This document shows positions 21,300 through 33,945 of a stretch of DNA of 64,000 nt, one piece after another. A program made the translations under genes and the position numbers. Numbering within the stretch: the first letter of the stretch is position 1; each line of letters begins with the position of its first letter. The DNA comes from Amblyomma americanum (lineage: Eukaryota; Arthropoda; Arachnida; Ixodida; Ixodidae), in the NCBI RefSeq assembly GCF_052857255.1, contig NC_135500.1, positions 46,745,772 through 46,809,771 on the forward strand, read 5' to 3'. The notes beneath the pieces are model-generated. The model had not been told where the DNA came from. It saw nothing but the letters and a program-made list of their open reading frames with translations, and made no database searches.

Positions 21300-21882
21300 T
21301 GGAACAACGTCATGACCCTGAGGACCGATGACTTGGAGTTGGAAAACGTTTATTTCGACATTTTTAGTTTAGAGGTGCTGGCGGCCCTTACGGGTGACGG
21401 TCGTAATTGTGTAGTGCAGTCATCACTTCCGTACTGTGCGACTGTTGTGGGCAGTTTAAATTACCCGCGCGAGATAATGTTGCGAGGGTGTTTTTGCAGG
21501 CTAGTTGGGGCATTACTGGAATTGGGTTCAAGTGCAGAATAACATCACAGGAAGGAACGAAGTTGACAAGACTGTTGACCGGAACAGGAGTTGACGAAGT
21601 TGACAGTCTAGTTCCACAGGCATTCCTTATCTCTACTCTTTGAAGCCACGACAACTTGTTTCCGTCATTGCCCTATGTGGAGTGCAGTTCCAGACAACTT
21701 GGTTAGCGCTCTCTCCAGTCAACTTCGTTCCTACCTGTGCAGTTCTGCGCTTAAAACAAATTGCAATGAGATAATATTGTGACGTCATGGCCCTCTGGAC
21801 CAACCCCGATTTTCTCGACGCTCCAGTGCTAATTGCAGCAGTTTCCCCGCTGAAAAGGAGCCTTAACGCTGTCACGTTGAAA
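21300..21882 (-). repeat. probable palindrome-headed repeat with internal inverted repeat
   Basis: The right end reads, on the minus strand, tttcaacgtgacagcgttaagg, the head of the dispersed family. Inside, gaacgaagttgac (about 21556) is complementary to gtcaacttcgttc (about 21718), and the flanks extend the pairing imperfectly. The left boundary is not clear. No gene is recognised. Confidence 0.45.
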
Positions 21883-21904
21883 CAGGGCGCTTCGTTCGTA
21901 GTAA

Positions 21905-22245
21905 AAAAATTGGTGGTGGTTTAGCTCTTGTTAAACCTGGAGTGACGCAATAGCAACAGCTGGCCGAGTGGAACTTGCTCATTTGAATTGCAAAGTCAGT
22001 CTTTTGGCCGCTCCGTTTCGCTGGGCATTCCTTCTTCATCTTCGTCCCACTTGACACGGCGCATGCCCACAGCTGTGGCAGCTCGGTTTCGCCTGCAGCA
22101 GCAGCTGTTGCGCACCACGTGGCTGGTCACGTGACCAACCAGGTGACGAACCACGGGATCAGCCACGGCGCCACGCCGCCGGCAGCTGCTCTGCACCACG
22201 TGACCAACCACGTCACAGCGTGGCGCCGCCGCCACGCTGAAGGCT
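21905..22245. repeat. possible MITE-like repeat rich in CACGTG
   Basis: It starts near attggtggtggtttagctc, which resembles attggcagtggcttagctc at 56582. It holds three CACGTG sites (22116, 22128, 22197), one within the 12-bp palindrome ggtcacgtgacc. CACGTG is the E-box bound by bHLH factors, but a regulatory role here is only possible. Confidence 0.4.
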
Positions 22246-23105
22246 TAAAATGCTACTGTAATGTAGCTATCGCTACAAAATGAACGTGAACAAGACTGTC
22301 GCAGAAGAATAGCACAGCGAAAGCAGCGCTCCCTCAGAAATTGAAATATAAATAAAATAAAGCGGAAATCCGCAAGGAAACACACACTATACAAAATAAC
22401 ACAAGTTTTGGCGCGTGAATATATCGTGATCCTTCCTGTGTTTTCTTGTCTCAGCTCAATTAACCTAAAATTACTAAACACTACAGCGCAGCCGGGAAAA
22501 AACGGAGTATCCAAAGTTACCTAAACCCCGTTCTGAATGCAATATAACTGAATTTTCTTTTATCCAGGAGAATTTTGCGAGGAGGCCACGCAAACAAGTG
22601 TGAAAAAAACTTGAGTAAGCGCGACCCCCCAGCACACAGGGCTGCATAACAGCGAACGGCTAATGTCGTACAAATTATATGCACAGTCATAGGGAAGCAA
22701 AGCAAGGCAGCATTAAATAAGAAACAAGGAATCATCGCTCACATAATGCAAACATAAGACTCACTTCTTTTTATTTATTCAGTACATGCATTGCCATTTA
22801 GGCATTGATGCAGGGAAGGGTTTTTCGAAATAGAAAAGGTTACACAACGTGTTTATACACTCAAAGCGTGGTAAAAAGCACCAGGCAGAAGGTTGATATC
22901 AGGCAGAAGAAGTTTGAGGCATGCGGTGTTTGGACATAAAAAGAATGCCCGAGAACTTCACCTCTGTAAGCAAGTTTTTAACCCTCAAAGGGTGATCCTT
23001 TGCGATGAATATTTATGCCGAAATGGCTTTTCTAGTTCTCGCGGCTGATGCCAGTTTCGGAATGAAATTCTGTGTTTGTTTTCTTAACCTGCAAATGGCA
23101 GTGGT
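22246..23105. other. unannotated interval with a possible LINE 3' end
   Basis: At 22765-22830 (minus strand) an a-rich aaataaaaag end and a ccctgcatcaatgcctaaatggca block resemble the CR1-type 3' UTR at 43170-43230. Nothing else is recognised. Confidence 0.3.
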
Positions 23106-23107
23106 TA

Positions 23108-23299
23108 AGGTTTCCAAGCGACCCATGGCTCGCGAAGGACACCGTAGTGAAAGGCTTCGATTTATTTTAGACCACCTGAGACTCCTGAACGTGCACTGAT
23201 GTCGAGCAGCGCACGAACATTTCGCCTCCAGCGAAATATGGTCAGTGAGGCTGGGAACAGCAGCTGAACGCCAAAGCCACTGAGCCATCACAGTGGGTA
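23108..23299 (-). mobile_element. diverged SINE, near full length
   Basis: On the minus strand it has ggctcagtggctttggcg (A-box region), a decayed B-box region, the ggaggcgaaatg block, cagtgcacgttcagg and the short-form tail cactacggtgtcc. It is an old copy. Confidence 0.75.
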
Positions 23300-23879
23300 T
23301 TCCCTTAAACATCTGATTTTGAATTGCAGGCAAAAGGAATTTTAACCCTCGTTTATTGCAATTTCTTCTGGATTGGTAGGAAATCCGGGGTTCCATACAG
23401 CGTACGTTATCAGCAGGGGAGCTTTTCTGTAATCTGTTTTGAGTAGCTAAGGCATCGTAAATTTTTATTAATCACATTTTGTAAAGTTGTGCTCTTTAAA
23501 TAAATCTGCACTATGGAACGATAGATTTCTTTCTAGGCTAATTTTACACTTTTCGACACTATCAGCCCGACTATCGGAAAAAATACACGTGCAAACAGAT
23601 TTTGCAATGCTGTAGGCCTCCGCCACCTTACCGAAATGGTCGTCATTCCTGCTCAATGCAACCACAGTAATGAAATGTTTCATTTGCCGACTGCCATGAT
23701 TCTATATGCTTCCCACACGGCTCACACTGTCACGTAGTGGGGACGCAAGGCAGTGCGGAAGGAAGAGAGGCAAACTAGCACGCAACTCGAAAAGGGTTTA
23801 CCGGACGATCGTGTTAAGAAAAGCTAAATTGGTCGGGGTTTAAAGTAGTTACACCAAATAGGCGATTGAAAACGGGAGG

Positions 23880-24150
23880 TCGTTCTTCAATTGGAGGGGA
23901 CACTTAAGCTCAGACTTCAGGTCATGACGCGACAGCCTTAATGGGTTAATGCCCATATGTGCAGGATTGGACATTTTATACTTACCAGTCATAATGGCGG
24001 CGAGTCCACATACCATTACCAGCGCAGAGGTTAAGCGATGCGCCACTGCACTGGCAGGTGCTTGTTTCTACCATAGCAGCAGGTAGGTATTGTGCAAACC
24101 ATGTTGCTCTTCCCGAGCAACCTCTCGCGCAGCTGGCGCCACGTTCTTCC
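23880..24150 (+). repeat. dispersed repeat (cacttaag / gacgcgacag end)
   Basis: ggggacacttaagctc, gacgcgacagccttaatgggttaatgc and cttcccgagcaacctctcgc match the repeat at 30955-31260 and, in reverse, that at 24470-24876. It is a non-coding middle-repetitive family. Confidence 0.6.
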
Positions 24151-24469
24151 GAACTTACCCGAGCCTGCCACAGTTACTAAGAAACGGCCCAAGACCATAA
24201 GGTGAACGTGCGTGCGTACGGTGACAAGATTATTGGTCAGTGTTGGTGAGCGTACAAGTGCTTTCGCCCTAAAAATGCTGACTGGACGATCTTCATCCTG
24301 TTACTTGACAATCTTTAACGATCTTGGCGCGTTTACGCATTTAGTTCTCCAAACTGATGCAGTTTCTCGAGCGTCCTTATAGAAAGGCGCACATCTACAA
24401 CATGCCAACGTCGTCCACGCTGTTGGCGGCGAGTGGACGACGGCATCAGCCGAATTTCCAAAGCGACCG

Positions 24470-24876
24470 CTAGGCTCCGTTCAGCGGCTCCTTTTTAGGA
24501 GCTCGACGGGACCTGTATGGTTCGCGGCGAAGATATTCATAGCGTAATGGGTTAGAGGGATTGGTCATTCTCAATTTTACATTCATAAATCTTTGGAGGT
24601 CCTCATACACTGCTCGCGCAGTGGTGCAGGAGTCAAGCGCTTCGCCACTGCCCTGCGATGCAAGGTTAGGCCATCGGTGGCGCTTGTGATGCCCAAGTTG
24701 CTCACTCGAGCAACCTCTGGCACGTGCTACGGTGAGCAGCCACCCGGACAAGGCCACCCTGGCTGGATAGGTAGCCACCTGAGTCCCCCTACCCTGGCTG
24801 ATTTTTCGCTCACAACGCCGACGACGACACCGGATTTTCCGGAGAAAGGCAGCGTTAACGCTATCGCGTTAAAAAT
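24470..24876 (-). repeat. palindrome-headed dispersed repeat
   Basis: The minus strand begins ttttaacgcgatagcgttaacgc (24874 downward). It continues ctccggaaaatccggtgtcgtcgtcggc and then ggttgctcgagtgagcaacttggg, ending near gaccaatccctctaacccatta. The internal blocks match the other members of the family at 23880 and 30955. Confidence 0.65.
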
Positions 24877-25171
24877 ATTTAGGAAGTGCTATGGCTGCTT
24901 TATTCTGGACGAATAAACCGGCTGGACACATCAGCGTTTTGTTGCACTTAGTAACGTTTTTAATCATTTGGCATAGATAGGATGTAAGCTGCCATCAGTC
25001 TTATTTAGTGTTTAGGCGTTGTTTAGAAGATTAGAGACTCCAGGTTTTGGTGAACTGATACATTCTCTTAAGTTTTGAATATAATTACGTCGTCCCAGTT
25101 TTCTTTTTCGCTGGAACCATATCCAATGAGGCTAGCCTAGCATAGCAGTGCTCTTCTAGGAACTACTAGGC

Positions 25172-25398
25172 TACCGCGGTGGCTCAGTGGTTATGGCCCT
25201 CGGCTGCTGACCCGAAAGACGCGGGTTCGATCCTGGTAGCGGCGGTCGAATTTCGATGGAGGCGAATTGTAGAGGCACATGTACTGTGTGATGTCAGTGC
25301 ACGTTAAAGAACCACACGTGGTCGAAATTTTCGGAGCCCTTCACTATGGCGTCCCTCAGTCGCTTCGGAACGTTAAACACACCTAAACCATAAACCAA
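25172..25398 (+). mobile_element. short-form (Ruka-like) SINE, full length
   Basis: Head: ccgcggtggctcagtggtta (A box) and gcgggttcgatcctg (B box). Body: ggaggcgaattgtagaggc and cagtgcacgttaaagaacc. Tail: cactatggcgtccctcagtcgcttcggaacgttaaac, ending with aaacca. At about 225 bp it is close to the known Ruka size of roughly 200 bp. Confidence 0.9.
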
Positions 25399-26308
25399 TC
25401 GAGGAATTAGCGGGTATTAAATGGGATGCCATAGGGCTTAGTGAGGTTAGGCGGCAGATGAGGCGTGTACAGTACTAATGAGCGTGCACGCACTGTGCTA
25501 CCGTGAACTAGTGGACAGACGAGAACTAGGCGTGGGATTTCTCATTAATCAGGATATAGCTGCCAACATAGAGGAGTTCTATAGTATTAACTAGAGTGTG
25601 GCAGCTATCGTAATTAGGCTTAATAAGAGGTATATGCTGAAGGTGGTGAAGGCCTACGCGCTTATATTCAGCCATGATGACGAGATCGTTGAAAGCTTCC
25701 ATGCAGACGTAGAATCGGCAATGAACGAAGTAAAATCACAGTACACTGTACTGATGGGCTACTTCAATGCGGAGGTAGGCGAGGTCAGGCAATAGGCGAC
25801 TATCTCATAGGCTCTAAGAAATAGCTGGGGGGGGGGGGGAGTCATTAGTAGATTTCGCAAAGAGAAATAATATATGGATCATGAATACCTTCCGGAAACG
25901 AAAGAACAGACAGTGCACATGGAAGAGCCCCAATAGTGAGATTAAAAATGGAATAGGTTTCATATCATGCGCTTAGTTGGAGTCGTGCAGGATGTGGAGG
26001 TCCTTGGAGAGGGGCTTGTAGCCACCATGGCATGACGACGTCTCGATTTGACTTAGACGTAAAGAGGGAACGGAAGAAATTAATAATGCAGAAGCCCATT
26101 AACGAGTTAGTGTAAGCGGGAAAGCAGAGAAATTCAGAATATCGTTCCACAACAGATATTCAGTTCTAACTGAGGAAGGCAATCTTAATGCTAAAACCAT
26201 GAAAGATAATCTCAAAGCTATAATTACTGAGCGCGCTGTAGAAGGGCGGTAGGATGGTTCGACAGGATACCGGCAAACAATCTCAGGAGACCAAAGCGCT
26301 CATTCAGA

Positions 26309-26447
26309 GAGTGCATCTTGAAACCGCGGAAACAAAAGACAAGAGACGAGGAAGAAACCAACAGGACAGAGCGCGGACTCCCTTGTCCCTTCTTGTCTTC
26401 CTTGTTCCTCGTCCCTTGTCTTTTTCTGTGCGGTTTCAAGATGCACT
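26309..26447. repeat. hairpin element, ~48-bp imperfect inverted repeat
   Basis: gagtgcatcttgaaaccgc at 26309 pairs with gcggtttcaagatgcactc ending at 26447, and pairing continues through acaagrgacgaggaa. The loop is about 45 bases. It interrupts the RTE LINE between linker and RT. A hairpin with similar gacaagrgac sequence lies at 45396. Confidence 0.8.
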
Positions 26448-26514
26448 CTACTAATAGTCACAAACTAGCCCGTCTCTCTCTATTATGCTCATTAAGAAAC
26501 GACAAAGCATGAAA

Positions 26515-27230
26515 GCGTCTAACCTTAGAGAAAGAATAGAACTCGCAGAGGTATCAATGTTAATAAATAAGCGCAAGACAGCAGAGATAAGGAAGTTTAA
26601 CGTCAGTAACGAAAGAGGAAGTAAAGAAAGCGTTAGGAGCAGTGCAAAGGGGGAAAGCAGCTGGTGAGGCTCAGGTAACAGCAGACTTATTCAAGGACGG
26701 AGTAGAGATTGCACTAGAAAAAATAGCCTTGCTAAGACACTCAGGAGATGAACTACAACGCATGGCCAATGAGTTAGACAGGCAGAGCAGAACGGTGGGC
26801 CTAAAATACATGCGATAAAGCGTCTAACCTTACAGAAAGAATAGAACTCGCAGAGGTATCAATGTTAATAAATAAGCGCAAGACAGCAGAGATAAGGTAA
26901 TCCGTGATTCGCTAATGGCATTGCCTTGCTAAGACACTCAGGAGATGAACTACAACGCATGGCCAATGAGTTAGACAGGCAGAGCAGAACGGTGGGCCTA
27001 AAATACATGCGATAAAGCGTCTAACCTTACAGAAAGAATAGAACTCGCAGAGGTATCAATGTTAATAAATAAGCGCAAGACAGCAGAGATAAGGAAGTTT
27101 AACGTCAGTAACGAAAGAGGAAGTAAAGAAAGCGTTAGGAGCAGTGCAAAGGGGGAAAGCAGCTGGTGAGGCTCAGGTAACAGCAGACTTATTCAAGGAC
27201 GGAGTAGAGATTGCACTAGAAAAAATAGCC
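26515..27230 (+). repeat. patchwork of duplicated LINE blocks (A-B-A-B-A)
   Basis: Block A (gcgtctaacc...aatagcc) occurs at 26515-26728 (214 bp), 26820-26897 (first part only) and 27017-27230 (214 bp). Block B (ending catgcgataaa) occurs at 26729-26819 and 26898-27016, and in its natural place in the RT at 27821-27939. Copies are nearly identical. Each junction shares three bases between the joined partners (gcc, aaa, agg). Confidence 0.9.
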
Positions 27231-28566
27231 AACGTGCCTGCGCATTGCTTTATGACTTCGAGCGTACCAGAAGCTTGGAAGAACGCTAATATATTCTTAA
27301 TTCATAAAAAAGAAGACGTAAAGGACTTGAAAAACTACAGGCCGATCAGCTTATTCTCCGTTGCCTAGAACATATTTATTAAGGTAATCGCAAAAAGAAT
27401 CAGGACAACCATAGTCCTCAATCAACCAAATGCTCAGGCAGGCTTTCGTAAAGGATACTCGACAATAGACCATAATCAGACCATCAATCAAGTGACACAG
27501 AAATGCGCAGAATATAACGGAGACCTATATACAGCCTTCATTAATTACTAGAAAGCATTCGACTAAGAGGAAACCTCAGCAATCATGCTGGCACTGCGGA
27601 ATCCCGGTGTAGAATAGTCTTATAGGAAAATACTGGAAGATATCTATCACGACAGCACAGCTACCATAGTCCTGCATGAAGTCAGCACTAAAATTCGAAT
27701 AAGGGTATCAGGCAGGGAGACACGATCTCCCCAATGCTATTCACCGCCTGTTTACAGGAGGTGTTCCGAGGCCTGGATTTGGGAACAATTTGGGATAAGA
27801 GTTAATGGAGAATACGTAGGTAATCCGTGATTCGCTAATGGCATTGCCTTGCTAAGACACTCAGGAGATGAACTACAACGCATGGCCAATGAGTTAGACA
27901 GGCAGAGCAGAACGGTGGGCCTAAAATACATGCGATAAACCCAAATAATGTTCAACAGTCTCGCAAGGGGACAGCAGTTCACAATTGGTAACGAGGTGCC
28001 GCGTGCGGTAACGGAATATGTCTACTTAGGTAGAGGCTACTGATCCGGATCACGAGAGGTAAATAACTAGAAGAATAGGGTGGTGGACATAAGGTAGGTT
28101 CTCTCATATCATGAATGGCAGTTCACCAATAACCCTCAAGTGAAAAGTATACAAGAGGAACGTGGAGCCATCGAGTGCGTTGTTATTAATAACCAGTATG
28201 GAAGGGACCCCTTCGCCATGGTTCCAGCGTATGCAAAAAAATATTGATCCCAACAAAATCACCTTCAGAATAATAAAGATGAGGCTGGTGCCTGAAGGAA
28301 TTTCAAAAAGGTTTCATTTCTCCCCTGTTCATCAATAGGACACCCAGATATCAATGACTTTCAACTGTGTTTGCCATAGAACACTGTACCCCGCAGACAT
28401 CAGGAACAATGTAAATAGGAACAGACCGTGGTGCAATGCGCATGGTGTAATGCGTCCTTTAAGGACGCGAATGCAAATGGCAGGCGTATTAAAGGCGTGT
28501 CCAAGTGGACATCATTGCTGTCTTCTAATAATGTGTATACTGCCAAAAAGTATACAACAGGCTAGT

Positions 28567-29830
<1,264 letters not shown>

Positions 29831-30019
29831 CAACGCCTATTTGTGCTGCATTCGACCCACTCATCCACCAAGCAGGCGCACTAGGGCAACATTTTGAATA
29901 TGTATTCAGCTCAGTACACTATGCTTTTTGTTTCTTACGACGCAAGCCAGCTAAGGAGCGAAAAACTATTCAAGGTAAACGGCTGTCCAGAGGAAGTTAC
30001 AACAGCCCTTTTACATTAC

Positions 30020-30830
30020 AGTAGCAGAAGGTTGTTAGGGAGATGTGTTAACTGAGCGTCCGGCCTTGGAAAAAGGCGACTCTCATCCCAATACTTAAGA
30101 AAGGCAAGGAAGCCTCACTTGCGAGCTTCTGGCCAATTGCCCTCCCAAGCTGTTCGTGCCAGCTCTTCGAAAAGATGTTCAATCGTCGCCTTTTCCTTCC
30201 TTTAGTTTAATGGACTTCGTGACCAACACCAATCTGGATTCAGGCCGGCCGGTCAACAACTGGTCGACTCGTTTGCTTTGAATCTTATGCAAGGGATGCC
30301 TTTGGGCGAAAATAGCGCAGCTTATTCGTTTTATTTGATTTGGAGATACCAGTTGGCCCTGTGGTATTTTACGTGATCTGTCCGCTCTTAGAATCTCGGC
30401 GAATATGCTGAATATCATTCAACGACTTTCAAGCTTTGCGTTAGAAATTTCTTAACGAAGCATTTCATGGGCGAGAACGTTGTTCCTCAAGGTAGCGTTC
30501 TCATAGTACACTTTTCGTCCTTAAAATGATTTTGCTGAAGAGCGAACTGCCTAGTCCCATCTCTTAAAAGGCTTGCGTTGACGAAGTACAAATAAGCTTC
30601 ATGTCATGAAATTTCTGCATGTGTGGACGGCATATTCAGTTGGTAGCTAACGACCTATCCAAATGGGCAGACAAAAACAGATTTACACTTGGCGGAAGAA
30701 GAGGGGATGTGTGTACACTTCTCTAAATAGCGTGGCATGAAACCCGCTCCCTACATCATAATGAAAGGGGCAGAGTATTGGTGTCCAAAAAGATGGAGGA
30801 TTTAGCGTGGTTAGTACAAATGCGAATTAG
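30020..30830 (+). pseudogene. LINE RT remnant, heavily decayed
   Basis: ATLIPILKKGKEASLASFWPIAL (about 30070-30140) and LFEKMFNRRL match the LIPIxKKGK...SFRPIAL..C..KLFEKM segment of Jockey-type RTs. Further traces appear downstream (QLVANDLSKWADKN near 30640). Many stops are present. Confidence 0.6.
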
Positions 30831-30954
30831 GCGCGATAGCACTTTGGTTTTTCATTTCGGTTTCGGTTCGAGGCTCGCGTTTCAAGGTCAAGCAGACTTC
30901 AGAAAAGGATAGCCGAAATGGATGAGTGGAGGGCCTTAGTTATAGCACATTAAA

Positions 30955-31260
30955 ACTGGCGGGGACACTTAAGCTTCCCCTTAAGGGTATGACTTGATAC
31001 CGTTAATGGGTTAATGCCTTTTTATGCGGAATTAGTCATTCTCTACTTTACATTGATATATCGCTGGGAGTCATCATATCACTCCTGGCGCAGTTTTGCA
31101 GCGGTTACGCAAGGCGCCACTTCTCTGGGATCACAGGTGCTGCCACCGGTGGGGCTTAAAGCCAGGTTGAATGCTCTTCCCAAGCAACCCCTCACGTCTA
31201 ATCATTAATTGAACTACCGCCTGGTAGGGTAGGCAGTTTGCACGCAATCTAGTGGGCAGG
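30955..31260 (+). repeat. dispersed repeat (cacttaag / accgttaatggg)
   Basis: It starts ggcggggacacttaagcttccccttaag, then taatgggttaatgcc, ggaattagtcattctctactttaca and cttcccaagcaacccctc. The order matches 23880-24150 and the reverse of 24470-24876. Confidence 0.65.
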
Positions 31261-32444
31261 CTGTGAAGACGTAACAAGTCGCGTGACCTCGATTAGCGAC
31301 AGACAGTCGCCAGGCAAACAGTGAACAGATTATCCAGACACCCAGACCGACAGACATTAGCCAGACAGAGAACGGCGAAATCGGTAAGTGGGGATTTTCG
31401 TGCTAGTGCACTAAAAGACCACAAAGTTTATTTGTGTCACAATCCACAAAAAGTTTGCCTTCTTTCAGCACATCAAGCGGTTCACGTAAAAATAAATTTA
31501 AGAAATGAACCTTCTAAATAAGTTGTCGCGTCAGTTGTAGGGTCTTCTGAATAGTTTAGTTCCATCACGTACAGACTCGAACAAAAATCAGCACAAAAAA
31601 CCCATTGAAAAATGCTCGCCAGAGAGCAGCACCTTGGGCTCCGTTCGGGCACTGGCGCTCTTCGTACTAGCCTTGTTGCTAGTTTTTATGGTGAGGTGGA
31701 CCGATCGTCATTTCAGCGTCAGAGCAATTCTTACAGGCATTGCATATGCCATGAAAGTATTATCGCACGTGGAACATCCATGCAATATGATTTTGCTGAA
31801 TCTAACTAACCCACTGCTGTTTTCGAACCGACGATCTGAAAAACCGCTTTCCCCATCAGAGTTGTCAAACTTGTTCGGCACTTGAGCACGCTGGCCTTCA
31901 AGATTGTAACAACCTTCCCATAAGACCTAATTGACCCAGGGTAATGCATCCTGTCGACTGTGACGCTTCTTTTCTAGAGATACAGAGAGCGAGACAGTCA
32001 TACGTCCTGTACAAAAGAATATAAAGGGGAAGGAAACAACCATCTCGACCTACAACGTGATACTACAACACCTCAGGTTGGAGCGGCACACATATCCACC
32101 GCCTGCCAAAAACCTTACTAAAAACGAGATTTAGCTATCTAGACCAGAGACTCGGACATTCAACGCCTCTTATATACTAGACGCTATAAACCCGGATTTC
32201 ATTTAATCAAAACACAGGCTTTGCGGGGAGAACAGAGACATGTAACATATAGTATGGGTCTGTGAAAAAAAACAACAAATCATTGACACTATAACTTAGT
32301 CAACGCTCGAGGGGCGGGAGACAGCACTCTCTAGCTCTGACGACGGAAGTCAACGTGAGCTTCGTGAAAGTGCTAAGGCAACAGCTTGCACCAAAGGAGT
32401 ACCGGGCAAAAAGCACTACCCCCCTCCGCACCATTCTTTTCATC
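31261..32444. other. unannotated interval
   Basis: No mobile element or domain is recognised. A plus-strand frame at 31634-31885 (83 residues) begins with a hydrophobic stretch (ALALFVLALLLVFMV) like a signal or membrane segment. It has no other support. Confidence 0.3.
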
Positions 32445-32971
32445 ATTAGTCTGACAGCGCCCACTGTAGGGCAAAGGCCTCTCCCATGTATCTCCAATTA
32501 AGCCTGTCCTTTGCCAGCTGCGGCCACCGTATCCCCGCAAACGTTTTCATCTCATCCGCGCACCTAAATTTTTTCCCGCCCTCTGCTATGCTTCCCTTTT
32601 CTTGCTATGCAGTCCGTTACCCTTAAAGACCATCAATTATCTTGCTTTCGCATTACGCGCCCTGCCCAAGCCCATTTCTTCCTCTTGATTTCGAGTAGGA
32701 TGTAATTAACCCGCGTTTGTTCCCTCACCCACTCTGCCCGCTTCCGGTCTCTTAACGTTACACCTATCATTTTTGTTTCCACATTCTGCTGCGCTGTCCT
32801 TAACTCGAACCCTTTTCGTTATCCTCCATGTTTCATTCCCATAGGTGAGTACCAGTGAGATACAGCTGCTATGTACTTTTCTCTTCAGGGATATTGGTAA
32901 ACTGCCATTCATGATCCGACATAACCGGCGAAACGCGCTCCACCTCATTCTTATGCTTTTAATATTTTTGA

Positions 32972-33596
32972 AAACTAAACATTTTAACAGATTTGCCTGT
33001 CTGGCTGGGTTTGAAGACTAATAATAAACAGCACATCTCCAACCAAAAATTTTAACTTTAACCCAACGTTTCGAAGCCAACTCGGCTCCTTCATCAGGGG
33101 TTACTGAGGGCAGTAGCTAGCGTCTTTTAAGTATGGAGGGGGGGGGGGGGGGTCAAAGGAACGACAGCTGTGATGCGAAAGGCGCGATATGAGGGGGAGG
33201 GGGTTTAGGCTGTTAGTCACGCTGGCGCACTGTAGGGAGGTGGTGTGAATGGCGACGTTTTTTGGTTGAGTTGAAGAGCGAAGTCCCTGGGCATATACTG
33301 GGGGTAGGTTTCCTTTTGTGCGGTTGACATTATTCGGGGTGGTTTGGATATGCCAGGATTCCAGAAGGAGCCTTTTGTGGTAATTTCTCTCGGTTTCGAA
33401 GATGCGCGTTTCTTCGAAGTTGATTCTAAGGTCGGAGTCCTCGGAATGTTCGGCTACTGGATTGCGCTCTCTTGTGAATTTGCGGACGTCGTTCTTATGT
33501 TGCCGAATTCTTTCTTTGAAATTTTTGGGTTCGCTGATGTAGCTTGCGGCGCAGTCGGCGCATGGAATTTTCTAGACAATGCTTTGGGCTCTTTCT
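32972..33596 (-). mobile_element. Penelope-like element, left arm of a palindrome
   Basis: The minus strand reads from gagaaagagcccaaagcattgtc through the GIY-YIG nuclease (CADCAASYISEPKNFKERIRQH, NPVAEHSEDSDLRINFEETRI). It then passes the structured motif at 33103-33059 and ends agtcttcaaacccagccagacaggcaaa. The plus-strand open frame 33344-33739 is only its antisense. Confidence 0.85.
33059..33103 (-). ncRNA. hammerhead-ribozyme-like motif (best copy)
   Basis: Minus strand: taaccc (stem I), CTGATGA, one A, GGAGCC-GAGTT-GGCTTC (stem II, 6 pairs with one G-U), GAAAC, GTT, gggtta (stem I). Stem I is six perfect pairs. The ACGT after GAA could give a very short stem III, as in minimal hammerheads that act as dimers. 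GTT would be the cleavage triplet. The unpaired A before stem II is not canonical. Confidence 0.6.
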
Positions 33597-33644
33597 GTTG
33601 CGCTTTGCCTACCTGTTCCCAAAGATCGGCCGCGAAGAGAAAGA

Positions 33645-33945
33645 GCCCAAGGCATTGTCTACAAAATTACATGCGCCGACTGTGCCGCAAGCTACATCAG
33701 CGAACCCAAAAATTTCAAAGAAAGAATTCGGCAACATAAGAACGACGTCCGCAAATTCGCAAGAGAACTCAATCCAGTAGCCGAACATTCCGAGGACTCC
33801 GACCATAGAATCAACTTTGAAGAAACCCGCATCCTCGGAACGGAGACAAATTACCACAAAAGGCTCCTTCTGGAGTCCTGGCATATCCAAACTACCCCGA
33901 ACAACATCAACCGCACAAAACGAAACCTACCCCCAGTATATGCCC
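33645..33945 (+). pseudogene. PLE GIY-YIG endonuclease, open frame
   Basis: GIVY and YIS stand for GIY and YIG. CxxC (CADC) is present, Arg (ERIRQH) and Glu (NFEETRIL) of the active site are present, and the terminal LLLESWHIQTTPNNINR is intact. The domain makes the nick at the insertion site. It is uninterrupted here, although the RT part is missing, so the copy cannot act alone. Confidence 0.8.

Larger units (their letters stand above)
25410..28330 (+). mobile_element. RTE-type LINE, rearranged and decayed
   Basis: Endonuclease remnants: GVGFLINQDIA (about 25537), KVVKAYALIFSHDDE (25637-25680) and VLMGYFNAEVGE (25748-25783, the GDFN box with a Tyr). RT remnants: GKAAGEAQVTADLFKDG (27148-27199), KNANIFLIHKKEDVKDLKNYRPISL (27280-27357), QAGFRKGYSTID, IRQGDTISPMLF (27712-27746, typical of RTE) and FANGIALL in place of FADDIxLL. 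A hairpin insert and a set of duplicated blocks break the region between 26300 and 27230. Confidence 0.8.

Noticed and set aside
33344..33739. 131-residue plus-strand protein
   Set aside because: It is mostly the antisense of the minus-strand PLE nuclease and runs across the palindrome centre.
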